A stretch of DNA of 64,000 bases, from positions 1 to 64,000 of the forward strand of contig NZ_RAPZ01000015.1 of assembly GCF_003610375.1 (NCBI RefSeq), in the 5' to 3' direction. Positions 7,824 through 15,737 of the stretch are shown here, one piece after another. The translations under genes were made by a program, and so were the position numbers. The stretch comes from Sphingomonas sp. PP-CC-1A-547 (lineage in GTDB: Bacteria; Pseudomonadota; Alphaproteobacteria; Sphingomonadales; Sphingomonadaceae). The notes below the pieces were generated by a model. It worked only from the letters and a program-made list of their open reading frames with translations, had not been told where the DNA came from and made no database searches. Position 1 is the stretch's first letter, and every line of letters begins with the position of its first letter.

Positions 7824-8300
7824 TCACCCCTTGCCGACGCTGCTGGCTGGTGGAAGTGCCGCCATCCTTTTGGCTTGTCGCATGACGACCAGCGTCTTGA
7901 AGCTGCGGACATGCTCGTCGGCATGAAGAACGCGATGCGTAAACGCATCGTAGCTCGCCATATCCTTTGCTGCGACATGCAGTACCAAATCGTGGTCGCC
8001 GGTAACGTACCATACATCGGTCACTTCCGGCGCGCGTTGTAAGCGCGCGATGATCTCTTCAATGATCCGTCCGCGATCCCGCTCCAGTGTTACGAGAACG
8101 ACCATTGTTACCGGCCAGCCCATTGCTTGGGGCGACACAATGGCGATCTCCCTCTCGATAAATCCCTGATCGCGGAGCGCTCGCATGCGGCGGTAGCAGG
8201 CAGGTGCGGAAAGTCCCACGCGCTCCGCCAGTTCCGGCATCGGAATACGGGCATCTTCCTGCAACGTTGCTAGGATACAAAGATCGAATGAGTCGGGCAT
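7824..8300 (-). CDS. Lrp/AsnC-family transcriptional regulator
   Basis: 158 aa. The N-terminal winged helix-turn-helix reads F-D-L-C-I-L-A-T-L-Q-E-D-A-R, then L-A-E-R-V-G-L-S-A-P-A-C-Y-R-R-M-R, the usual Lrp/AsnC start. It is followed by the RAM ligand-binding domain (residues ~70-145) with V-T-G-D-H-D-L-V-L-H-V. Such proteins sense amino acids. It is divergent from an EamA exporter at 8373, a common pairing in which Lrp controls amino-acid export. Two inverted repeats occupy the gap (8306-8318 and 8330-8350). Confidence 0.92.
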   Translation of the reverse strand: MPDSFDLCILATLQEDARIPMPELAERVGLSAPACYRRMRALRDQGFIEREIAIVSPQAMGWPVTMVVLVTLERDRGRIIEEIIARLQRAPEVTDVWYVTGDHDLVLHVAAKDMASYDAFTHRVLHADEHVRSFKTLVVMRQAKRMAALPPASSVGKG

Positions 8301-8305
8301 GTCCC

Positions 8306-8350
8306 GATAATAATTATCTCTTCGTCCCTTCGATAGAACCCAATTATCGA
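8306..8350. promoter_or_regulatory. Inverted repeats between lrp-like and exporter genes
   Basis: GATAAT-A-ATTATC at 8306-8318 is a perfect 6-bp inverted repeat. TCGATA (8330-8335) and TATCGA (8345-8350) form a second, 9 nt apart. Both are AT-rich, as Lrp sites tend to be, and lie in the 72-bp divergent gap, so they are candidate operators for the neighbouring regulator. Confidence 0.45.
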
Positions 8351-8372
8351 CTCATTCCGGTAAAAACGGGTG

Positions 8373-9302
8373 ATGATCCAAACTCGAACCCACACGCGAC
8401 ATGAAAACGCCCACACGCTCAGTGACGCATTCGCGCCGCTCGGCGCAGTAGTCGTCGCCATGATTTCGATCACTCTAGGAGCTACCGTCGCAAAGAAGCT
8501 CTTTGTCGTTATCGGGCCGGCCGGGACCACGGCGCTGCGTCTTACACTAGCGGCCGCCCTGTTGGCGGTCGGTTTCCGAATTTGGCGTGTGCCCTTTACC
8601 CGGAAGCTGCTGCACGCAGCGCTCCCCTACGGACTGTCCTTGGGAGCAATGAACCTTCTATTCTATATGGCAATCGACCGTATTCCGCTTGGCATCGCGC
8701 TCGCCTTCGAGTTCATCGGGCCACTGGCGGTCGCAACCTTCGCCTCGCGCCGTCCACGCGATTTTGGGTGGATCGCCGTGGCTGTGGTCGGTCTGGCGCT
8801 GCTGCTGCCGCTACGCATCGGGGGCGGCGCGCTCGATCCTATCGGGATTGCGCTCGCACTCGCAGCAGGCGTTTTCTGGGGAAGCTACATCGTCATGGGC
8901 CGGCGCGCTGGTGATGCTTTGGGCGCTGAAGCGCCAGCCTTTGGCATGATCGTGGCTGCCCTGCTGGCAATCCCGTTTGGTGTGCTTGGAAGCGGAGCGG
9001 CATTGCTGGGCTCCCACGTGCTCGGGTTGGGACTCGTCGTAGCCCTGTTGTCCAGTGCGATCCCCTATTCTCTGGAGATGTTCGCCTTGCGGCGCCTGCC
9101 AACCCGCACGTTTGGCGTGCTCACCAGTGGTGAACCGGCTGTCGGAGCCCTGGTGGGTGCGCTATTTCTGCACGAAAAACTGCCGCTGGCGAAGTGGTTC
9201 GGCATTGCGGGCATTGTCGCCGCCTCGATCGGTACGACCATCACGTCACGGGCACAGGCAGGCGAAGAAACCGAAGAACGAACGTATCTTCCGGAAAACT
9301 GA
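8373..9302 (+). CDS. EamA (DMT) family transporter, RhtA-like
   Basis: 309 aa with about ten hydrophobic helices in two EamA repeats (residues ~20-140 and ~155-285). Family members such as RhtA export threonine and homoserine; others move different amino acids or metabolites. The divergent Lrp/AsnC regulator supports an amino-acid substrate. An ATG at 8373 follows directly on a GTG at 8370 in frame. The last ~15 residues are polar and Glu-rich, forming a cytoplasmic tail. Inner-membrane location is certain; the precise substrate is inference. Confidence 0.88.
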   Translation: MIQTRTHTRHENAHTLSDAFAPLGAVVVAMISITLGATVAKKLFVVIGPAGTTALRLTLAAALLAVGFRIWRVPFTRKLLHAALPYGLSLGAMNLLFYMAIDRIPLGIALAFEFIGPLAVATFASRRPRDFGWIAVAVVGLALLLPLRIGGGALDPIGIALALAAGVFWGSYIVMGRRAGDALGAEAPAFGMIVAALLAIPFGVLGSGAALLGSHVLGLGLVVALLSSAIPYSLEMFALRRLPTRTFGVLTSGEPAVGALVGALFLHEKLPLAKWFGIAGIVAASIGTTITSRAQAGEETEERTYLPEN

Positions 9303-9492
9303 CGGCGTCAGATAGCGGGATCGGCCTTCTCGAAAAGGAAGGTCAAGTAGGGAATCCCCAGCTCAACGCCCTGAAAAGCACTGGTGTTGGGTGCCGTTTT
9401 CTCGAAATCTGTTCCCAAATCGATTTTCTCGAAATTGCCCAAACGACACGGGAAAACGGGAATCCTTAGCTGACCGGTTTTGGCGACGGCTG
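9303..9492. repeat. Intergenic with three TTCTCGAAA direct repeats
   Basis: The word TTCTCGAAA occurs at 9327-9335, 9399-9407 and 9426-9434. The last two are embedded in the longer TTTTCTCGAAAT and have GTTCCCAAA (9411-9419) between them. The same combination of words is found at 2107-2214. No gene is seen between the exporter and the convergent vapC. Confidence 0.45.
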
Positions 9493-9879
9493 CTAGCGGA
9501 TATGCTCCATCTTGAGCCCTTTGGCCTTCACCTTCTTCCACTCGCGATCTGCAGTGAGGGCGGGAACGCCAAGTAGGATCGCAAGCGCTAAACAGGAGCG
9601 ATCACCAAGGCCGCGCCCAAACTCCTTCGTTTGAGTGTGTAGCTCAGCGGCCGCATACGCTGCCTCCACATCGTGAGGACGTACATCAAGACGAAGCTCG
9701 TCTAGGATCTCGCGGATGGTGGCTGCGCCCAAACCACCAAGCAGAAGTTCCTTGATAACCTCCTGCAGGTTGACGGCGGAAATCGCTGCTCGTCCGACGT
9801 GAGGTGTGACCTTGTCGGCGCATGGTTCATCCCGAACCAGCGCCAGCACCGCAGATGCATCCATTACAACAGATGTCAT
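9493..9879 (-). CDS. vapC: VapC-type PIN-domain toxin
   Basis: 128 aa PIN-domain ribonuclease, toxin of a type II toxin-antitoxin pair. The four acidic metal-binding residues can be placed: Asp7 (V-M-D-A-S-A), Glu40 (N-L-Q-E-V), Asp93 (L-G-D-R-S-C) and Asp111 (T-A-D-R-E-W). Length and residue spacing are normal, so it looks active. Its start overlaps the vapB stop by 4 nt (ATGA), giving coupled expression. VapC toxins cut specific RNAs such as initiator tRNA; the target here is unknown. The pair borders a zone of decayed mobile DNA, which fits an element-maintenance role. Confidence 0.92.
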   Translation of the reverse strand: MTSVVMDASAVLALVRDEPCADKVTPHVGRAAISAVNLQEVIKELLLGGLGAATIREILDELRLDVRPHDVEAAYAAAELHTQTKEFGRGLGDRSCLALAILLGVPALTADREWKKVKAKGLKMEHIR

Positions 9880-10169
9880 GCCGGATCTCCTTGCCGGTCC
9901 GAATGCGAAGACTCGCCTGCCTCGGTGACGGCCTCTGCCTTGCGATCAGATAGGAAGTCGTCGATTGTTCGGGCCTGCTTGGCATGCTCTCGATAAAGCG
10001 CCTGAGCGCGAGAAACCCCGTGACCGATCGGCGACAGCCGGACCTGATCGTCCTCAACCGTCAAAATGACCTTTGCATCTCCGTGAAGCCCCATCGCCTT
10101 GCGAACCGATGCTGGCAGAATCATCCGACCGTTACTGGCAACTTTAACGTCTATGGACTGCGTAGCCAT
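9876..10169 (-). CDS. vapB: VapB-type antitoxin, AbrB/SpoVT DNA-binding domain
   Basis: 97 aa. Residues ~5-45 match the swapped-hairpin AbrB fold: V-A-S-N-G-R-M-I-L-P-A-S-V-R-K-A-M-G-L followed by a V-I-L-T-V-E-D-D strand. The C-terminal half is polar and probably wraps the VapC toxin. The start at 10169 is chosen because of a GAGGAGG ribosome site 9 nt upstream; a start at 10187 would overlap that site. It overlaps vapC by 4 nt. An imperfect inverted repeat at 10203-10228, just upstream, is a plausible autoregulatory operator. Confidence 0.9.
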   Translation of the reverse strand: MATQSIDVKVASNGRMILPASVRKAMGLHGDAKVILTVEDDQVRLSPIGHGVSRAQALYREHAKQARTIDDFLSDRKAEAVTEAGESSHSDRQGDPA

Positions 10170-10202
10170 CGCGGCGCTCCTCCTCAATGCTTCTGAATAG
10201 CC

Positions 10203-10228
10203 TGTGCCACTTTAAGAGATGTGACACA
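10203..10228. promoter_or_regulatory. Inverted repeat upstream of vapB, candidate operator
   Basis: TGTGCCAC (10203-10210) and GTGACACA (10221-10228) are complementary at 7 of 8 positions, 10 nt apart, starting 34 bp before the vapB ATG. VapBC complexes normally repress their own promoter at such sites. Confidence 0.45.
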
Positions 10229-10397
10229 ATGCGAGCCCTGACATCGGGCCTAACCTATCAGGCCCCTATGTCAGTCTGGGTATACCGTGAGTGAACACAC
10301 TGCACTGAACAGACTCCCTGTTCAATCAGGGTTGTTTGCATAGAAATCGAACACTTCGTGCAAATGGTCTAGAGCCTGACTGAACAAGTGGGCCCCA

Positions 10398-10945
10398 ATG
10401 ACGCATTTTGGTTACGCCCGCGTATCGACCTCGGAGCAGGATCTGGAATACAGGAAACCACGCTGCGCGCTGCGCGCTGCCGGCTGCCAGACCATCCGGT
10501 CGGAGAAAAAATCAGGGAGCGAGCGCGGCGCATGGACCGAGCTGCAAGTTTTGCTCGACTTCCTTCGCAAAGGCGACACCTTGGTGGTGACCCGTATCGA
10601 CCGACTCGCTCGGTCAATGAAAGATCTGCAGGATATTGTGTACGAGTTAAAGGGCAGGGGCATCGCGCTCGAGGCGAAGAAGCAACCGATCGATACAGGC
10701 ACGGCAGCGGGAAAGCATTTCTCGATATGCTCGGCGTATTTGCAGAGTTCGAGACGAACCTCCGACGCGAACGGCAACTTGAAGGTATCGAGGCAGCTAA
10801 GGCGCGGGGCGTCTACAAAGGCGGCAAGCCGCGTATAGATCCCGACGCGGTGCGTAAGCTGATCGCCGATGGTATAAAGCCCGCCCATATCGCTCGCCAA
10901 CTCGGTATCTCCCGAGGCACCGTCTACAAGTTCGCCCCAGGCTAG
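10398..10945 (+). pseudogene. Frameshifted serine recombinase (resolvase/invertase)
   Basis: The first ~105 codons encode a resolvase catalytic domain with the nucleophile Ser10 in Y-A-R-V-S-T-S-E-Q-D and the R-I-D-R-L-A-R-S helix. Around 10705-10712 (in G-G-A-A-A-G) the frame is lost, apparently by a one-base deletion. The second frame continues the expected sequence: K-A-F-L-D-M-L-G-V-F-A-E-F-E-T-N, then a C-terminal helix-turn-helix ending G-I-S-R-G-T-V-Y-K. Joined, the product would be a normal ~182-aa Tn3-type resolvase or invertase. As it stands it should be inactive. A GAACAG/CTGTTC inverted repeat at 10307-10323 upstream could be part of an old res site. Confidence 0.88.
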
Positions 10946-11159
10946 ATACGGTAGCAGCCTCTGAGACGTAGGACCGCGCCTCGGTCTTTTGGCAAGAAAG
11001 CGGAACGGCGGCTTTCCAGCGACGGGCTCTGGTAAATGCACGGTCGTACAGCTGTTCACGCCACATAAGCTGTCGGCATCCGGTGGGGGGCATCTGGCGG
11101 GTGACGGTCTGAGCTGAGATGTTAGCCACCGTGCAAGCACCGTGGCTAGAGACGTGGCG
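10946..11159. other. Gap between recombinase remnant and IS66 remnant
   Basis: About 210 bp with no coding signal. It may contain an IS66 terminal sequence, but I could not define one. Confidence 0.35.
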
Positions 11160-11460
11160 ATGACCCAGATCACTGTACTGTCCGGCGTTGAGCGGCGTCG
11201 CCATTGGAGCGACGAGCGCAAGCTTGCCCTGGTGGAGGCTGCAATTGCGCCTAGCGCGTCGGTTGCCGCCATCGCGCGCGCTGCCGATATCTCGCCCTCG
11301 TCGATCTACCGTTGGCGGCGCAACCTGTGCAGCAAGCTTGCGCATCCGACCGGTTTTGCGCCCGTGGCCATTCATGCGGATCCGCCCAGACGACGGTGCG
11401 TCGGACATGCTGGTCATCGAGCTCTGCGGTGTGACCATCCGTGCGGCTGGGGGCGTGCCC
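11160..11460 (+). pseudogene. IS66-family TnpA (OrfA) remnant
   Basis: The frame starting at 11160 gives the characteristic helix-turn-helix of IS66 OrfA: R-R-H-W-S-D-E-R-K-L-A-L-V-E-A-A, then S-V-A-A-I-A-R-A-A-D-I-S-P-S-S-I-Y-R-W-R-R. Past about 11390 the expected C-terminal part (I-E-L-C-G-V-T-I-R-A) continues in a different frame, so there is a frameshift. The gene then stops abruptly near 11460, where sequence of a broken ABC transporter begins on the other strand. tnpB and tnpC are absent. This is an element relic. Confidence 0.75.
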
Positions 11461-12374
11461 GCTGGCGTTCACCGCCCGACAGATTCACACCCCGCTCGCC
11501 GACCAGTGTTCGATAGCCCCTCGGCAGCGCCACGATGAAATTATGGGCGCTGGCAAGCCGGGCCGCCTGCTCGATCTCGGCGTGGCTCGCGCCCGGGCGC
11601 CCATATCCAAGTTTCTCGGCCAGAGTGCGGTGGAACAGCACTGACTCCTGTGGGACGATTGCTACCTGCCGACGTGGCGACCCTGCGTCGCGAGCGCCAC
11701 GTCCTGTCCGTCGATCGTCACGCGACCACCATCGACGTCCTAGAGCCGCTGGATCAGTTTCACGAAGCTGGTCTTGCCCGACCCCGACGGCCCGACCAGA
11801 CCGACGCGCTGCCCGGCCGAAATTGTGACGGTCAGATGCTGGTCGATCGGGCGGTCCTGCCCGGCATAGCGGAATGTCACGTCCTCGAACCGGATCGCGC
11901 CCGCCTCAATCGCGATCGGACGTGCGTCGGCGCGATCGGCGACGCCGAGCGGCTCGCCACGGAGCGCGACCAGTTCCTCCATCTCGTTCACTGACCGCTG
12001 GAGCTGATGAACGTACTGCCCGGTGTCGCGGAGCGAGCCATTCAGCACCAGATAGCTGGTGATGACATAGGCCATGTCGCCCGCGCTTGCCTGTCCGCAC
12101 GACCATAGCCACAGCGCCGCCGCCGTGGCCGCGATACGGATGAACCACAGCAGCGCGAGCTGGCTAGACCCAGCCCAAGTGAACGCCATCCATGTCCAGC
12201 GCGTGCTCCGGTGCCACTTGCCGAGGGTCCGCGCGAGCAACGCTTCTTCCCGCGCCTCACCACCAAGGCTTTCACCACTGCGTTGGTACCGATCGCATCA
12301 GCCAGCACGCCGCCCATCTTCGTGTCCCACTGGTTCGACAATCGAGCGATCGGTGCCAGAACCTGCGTCGTCAC
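11460..12374 (-). pseudogene. Broken ABC transporter (fused membrane/ATPase, MsbA-like)
   Basis: Reading leftwards, three frames together encode the second half of an ABC exporter: the end of the membrane domain, the Walker A motif G-P-S-G-S-G-K-T (about 11780), the Q-loop region F-H-R-T-L-A-E-K and the signature L-S-G-G-E-R-Q-R (about 11480). At least two frameshifts separate the pieces (near 12220-12250 and 11680-11745). The 5' half of the membrane domain is missing, and the 3' end after the signature motif, including Walker B, is lost at the junction with the IS66 remnant. It cannot make a working transporter. Confidence 0.8.
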
Positions 12375-13363
12375 ACGCGATCGATGGCGAACGACCGGAA
12401 CCGGCTTGCCGTTTTGTACCCATCGCTGTGCAACCCGCAGATTGACGGGTCGTGCGATGACGTGAAATCAAGCACTTCTCGCGTGATGAAATCAGGTCGG
12501 GAATCCCGTCTCCCCGACCACATGCGGCACGTAGATCGGTAAAGCTTCCCCGTTCATCGGTACGTCGAGCATTCAGTTTTGGACCGGCAAAGATTGTGGT
12601 GGCTTTCCATTGTGCGTAAGGGACGCCGGTCCGTAGGCGTCGAACGCGCGGTGCTCTACCATAGCGACGAGTTTATCATTGCTAAGGTGATGATGGGTTG
12701 CTTGGGGTCGGGGGGTGAGCCGGGTTCGCGCTGCTTCAGTACGTCGTGGCAATCCTGCAAGGTCGTGCACAGCGTTCCTTTGCATTTAATTCCGTATGGC
12801 GAAGAACGGCTTATCGTGCCGAACACGGCCGCTATGCCATGATTCGCCACCTGCGCTCGGAGCCTCGCATGGTGATGTCGCGCGTTGCGGGGTAGGCTTT
12901 ACGATCAGCGATGTTGCGCCTTGATCTTACCAAGCGTCCATTACCGCCGGCTATTGTGGCGCCGACGTGCCTCGTTGGCTGGCAGGCAGCTGCCACCGGA
13001 CCGCGCCGATGCGCTAACCGAATCGTAGCCTGACGCCGCGAAAGATCACTCGGGATCTCCGCAAGCGCCAGCACACGAACCGACAATGCTCGTGCTTTCC
13101 ACGCGGTCACGCGCGCCGAAATGTGATCCGAATCATAAATATGGCGGTTACGCGAATATTGTTATTCTTATCCGTTTAATAATTCTTCCACTCCCTAAGA
13201 AAGTGATTGTTTGTTTGGCAAGAAAGGCCGTTGCCACCGAGTCGCAAACTTGGCGCCAAAGGGATGGGGTCGCTTGCGAAGCCGCAAGCCGTATTAGCTC
13301 AGGCTACGATGAATCGCTTTGGCAGATAAAGTTCATCCTCTTCACAAAAGGCCGCTTCGATAA
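12375..13363. other. About 1 kb with no recognisable gene
   Basis: Short open frames exist on both strands, but none has coding-like residue patterns or a ribosome site. It lies at the end of the decay zone, so heavily mutated mobile DNA is likely. The right part (13110-13210) is locally AT-rich. Confidence 0.4.
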
Positions 13364-14233
13364 TTACCGGGTCGGCACGGGTTCCGTGCCCGAATAATCG
13401 TAGAAGCCGCGTTTTGTCTTCCGCCCGAACCACCCGGCCTCGACATACTTCACCAGTACCGGCGCGGGCCGGAACTTGGGATCACCCGTTCCCTCGAACA
13501 GCACGCGCGTGATCTCAAGGCACGTGTCGAGCCCGATAAAGTCTGCCAGCGTCAGCGGCCCCATCGGATGGTTCAGCCCGAGCTGGCATGCCAGATCGAT
13601 ATCACGCACGCTCGCCACGCCTTCGCCCAGCGCGAAGCACGCCTCGTTGATCATCGGCATCAGCACGCGGTTGACGATGAATCCCGGCGCGTCGTTCGCA
13701 TGCACCACCTGCTTGCCCAGCTTCTCCGCAAACGCCTCGACCGCCGTTACCGTGGCATCCGATGTCGCGAGACCCCGGATCAGCTCGATCGGCCGCATCA
13801 CGGGGACCGGATTGAAGAAGTGCACGCCCATGAACCGCGCCTGATCGGGTGCCGCCTGCGCCAGCCGCGTGATCGGGATCGACGACGTGTTCGACGCCAG
13901 GATTGCGTCCGCCCCCAGTACCTTGCCGACCTCGGTGAAGATCGCACGCTTGACGCCCTCGCGCTCGGTCGCCGCCTCGACGACGATCGCACAGTCGCCC
14001 ATGTCGGCCACGCTTGCGATTGGCTCGATCAGCGCCAAGGCCGCATCGCGAGCGTCGCCCGCGATCTTTTCCTTCTCCACCAGCCGCGCGAGCGCCTTGG
14101 CAATCCCCGCCTTGCCTTTGCTCGCAGCGTCCAGCGACACGTCCGCTAACAGCACGCGGTACCCCGCCTGCGCCGATACTTGCGCGATCCCTGCGCCCAT
14201 CTGCCCTGCACCAATCACGCCGATCGTCTGCAC
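13364..14233 (-). CDS. 3-hydroxybutyryl-CoA (3-hydroxyacyl-CoA) dehydrogenase
   Basis: 289 aa, full length for the short monofunctional enzyme that oxidises 3-hydroxyacyl-CoA with NAD in butyrate/PHB or beta-oxidation metabolism. The N-terminal Rossmann motif is G-A-G-Q-M-G-A-G-I at ~8-16. The catalytic region has S-N-T-S-S-I-P-I-T (114-122), H138-F-F-N-P-V-P-V-M and E150, the His-Glu pair of the active site. The C-terminal domain has the usual D-A-P-G-F-I-V-N-R and N-H-P-M-G-P-L-x-L-A-D-F-I-G-L-D motifs. It stands alone, downstream (on the opposite strand) of a DUF1176 gene. Confidence 0.93.
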   Translation of the reverse strand: MQTIGVIGAGQMGAGIAQVSAQAGYRVLLADVSLDAASKGKAGIAKALARLVEKEKIAGDARDAALALIEPIASVADMGDCAIVVEAATEREGVKRAIFTEVGKVLGADAILASNTSSIPITRLAQAAPDQARFMGVHFFNPVPVMRPIELIRGLATSDATVTAVEAFAEKLGKQVVHANDAPGFIVNRVLMPMINEACFALGEGVASVRDIDLACQLGLNHPMGPLTLADFIGLDTCLEITRVLFEGTGDPKFRPAPVLVKYVEAGWFGRKTKRGFYDYSGTEPVPTR

Positions 14234-14303
14234 ATCACTCTCCTGATTTATTGCCTCTCCCTAGCCGCTTTTCCCCGCGCTGCCAGACCGCTAGGCTGCA
14301 ACT

Positions 14304-15443
14304 ATGGTGTGCAAACCGATCTTTTCCGCTCTCGTGCCCTTCGTTGTGCTGCCGCTCGCAGCCTGTTCGGCAAGCCAGCCCGCACCTCAGCCCAAGGCCG
14401 AGACGGCACCAAAAGCTAAATCAGTTGCTGTCACGCCGGCAGTATCCCAGCCAAAACTTACGGCTGACTCCCGTACACGTCCAAAACCAGGCGAGCTGAA
14501 GACGTTCACAGACTGGACCGTCGGCTGCGACAACACGCTGCGCTGTACGCTTGGCTCGCTTCTTCCCGAGATGGGCGGTGAAGACATGACTACACTTAAC
14601 CTGTCGCGCGAGCCCGGCCCCGTGACGGCTGGTGGCGGCAAGATTTCGTTGGCGCTGGAAACCAGCAACGACGTTGAGGCCACCAAGCGCCCGCCCGTCA
14701 GTTTTGCGGTCGACGGCAAGCGTATAGCCCTGCACGACGCTACCGCGCTCGCCGCAGCCATCGCCAATGCCCAATCGCTGAAAATCCTCAATGCGAAGGG
14801 TGGCACGCTGGCCACCCTTTCGCTGAAAGGCGCAGCCGCTGCGCTCCGCTACATCGATGCGCAACAAGGCCGCGCCGGCAGCATTGACGCGATCGTCGCC
14901 AAGGGGGCGGCGCCGTCGAGCGCGCCCATACCGTCGCTGCCGATCATCACCGCAATCACTCCCTCCGGCCCCCCCGCAAAACTCACTGGTGCCCAGGTCG
15001 CAACGATGCGCAAACGCGCCACCTGCGATCTCGGCAGCTTCCCCGACGGCGCCGGTGAGTCGATCACCACTCCCGAAACGTACGCCCTCGGCGGTGGCAA
15101 GTCGCTAGTCATGCTTCCTTGCTCGACGGGTGCTTACAATCTGATCGGCGCGCTCTTCATCGTCGACGGCACCAGGATCACCCCCGCCCAACTCGACGCT
15201 CGCTCAGGCTTCGAAGTAACTGGTGTGGACACGGGCACCTCTGTGAAAAGCGTCATCAACGGCGAGTTCAAGGACGGCGTCCTCACAAGCTATGCCAAGG
15301 GCCGCGGCCTGGGTGACTGCGGATCGCGCCAGGGCTTCGTCTGGGACGCCACGCGCTTCCGCCTCTCCGAGCAAGCCGACATGGGCGAATGCCGCGGCAA
15401 CATCGACTACATCACCACCTGGCGTGCAAAGGTTATTCGCTAA
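14304..15443 (+). CDS. DUF1176 lipoprotein
   Basis: 379 aa. The N-terminus is a lipoprotein signal with lipobox L-P-L-A-A-C-S (Cys about residue 21), followed by a Pro/Ala/Lys-rich linker to about residue 65. The rest matches the DUF1176 pattern: F-T-D-W-T-V-G-C-D-N-T-L-R-C near the start of the domain, and paired cysteines and a conserved final part with L-G-D-C-G and F-x-W-D-x-x-x-F-x-L in the last 60 residues. Function is unknown; it is predicted to be anchored in the outer or inner membrane facing the periplasm. It is divergent from the dehydrogenase gene at 13364. Confidence 0.82.
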   Translation: MVCKPIFSALVPFVVLPLAACSASQPAPQPKAETAPKAKSVAVTPAVSQPKLTADSRTRPKPGELKTFTDWTVGCDNTLRCTLGSLLPEMGGEDMTTLNLSREPGPVTAGGGKISLALETSNDVEATKRPPVSFAVDGKRIALHDATALAAAIANAQSLKILNAKGGTLATLSLKGAAAALRYIDAQQGRAGSIDAIVAKGAAPSSAPIPSLPIITAITPSGPPAKLTGAQVATMRKRATCDLGSFPDGAGESITTPETYALGGGKSLVMLPCSTGAYNLIGALFIVDGTRITPAQLDARSGFEVTGVDTGTSVKSVINGEFKDGVLTSYAKGRGLGDCGSRQGFVWDATRFRLSEQADMGECRGNIDYITTWRAKVIR

Positions 15444-15737
15444 CTGCCCTCCCTTTACGAAGGGGCGGGGTAGGGTGTCGGCAAACGGGCCCGACAGCGT
15501 CAACAACAAACCCGGAAGCGGCACGGTATACGTCGCTCTTTGGCAGACGAGTTTCTGCGCGTCTCGGACTGGGGCAGATTTTGATCGAGACGATATACCG
15601 CAAGGCGTGAGCCTTGCCCTCACGCCACGGCAAGGCAAAGGCTGATCAAACTGGTCGTTTGTTCGGGATGCTGACGATGCGCCTTGCCGGGCAATACGGT
15701 CCTTTCGTAAGGCCCGGGCGATACAGGGAGACACCTT
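15444..15737. other. Gap before the exopolysaccharide locus
   Basis: About 290 bp without a gene. CCCTCCCTTTACGAAGGGGCGGGG at its start can fold into an imperfect hairpin that may end the DUF1176 transcript. Confidence 0.35.

Noticed and set aside
9303..9492. TTCTCGAAA repeats as a CRISPR array or iteron origin
   Set aside because: There are only three copies of a 9-12 nt word with uneven spacing (72 and 27 nt) and no cas or rep gene; they match the dispersed words in other gaps instead.
10307..10323. GAACAG-n5-CTGTTC as a LexA box
   Set aside because: Alphaproteobacterial LexA sites are usually direct repeats (GTTC-n7-GTTC) near SOS genes. Here it is an inverted repeat beside a broken recombinase, so a res-type site or chance is more likely.
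12573..12842. Transposase fragment in the gene-poor 12.4-13.3 kb stretch
   Set aside because: A few residues resemble transposase phrases, but no motif or frame could be followed for more than about 30 codons.
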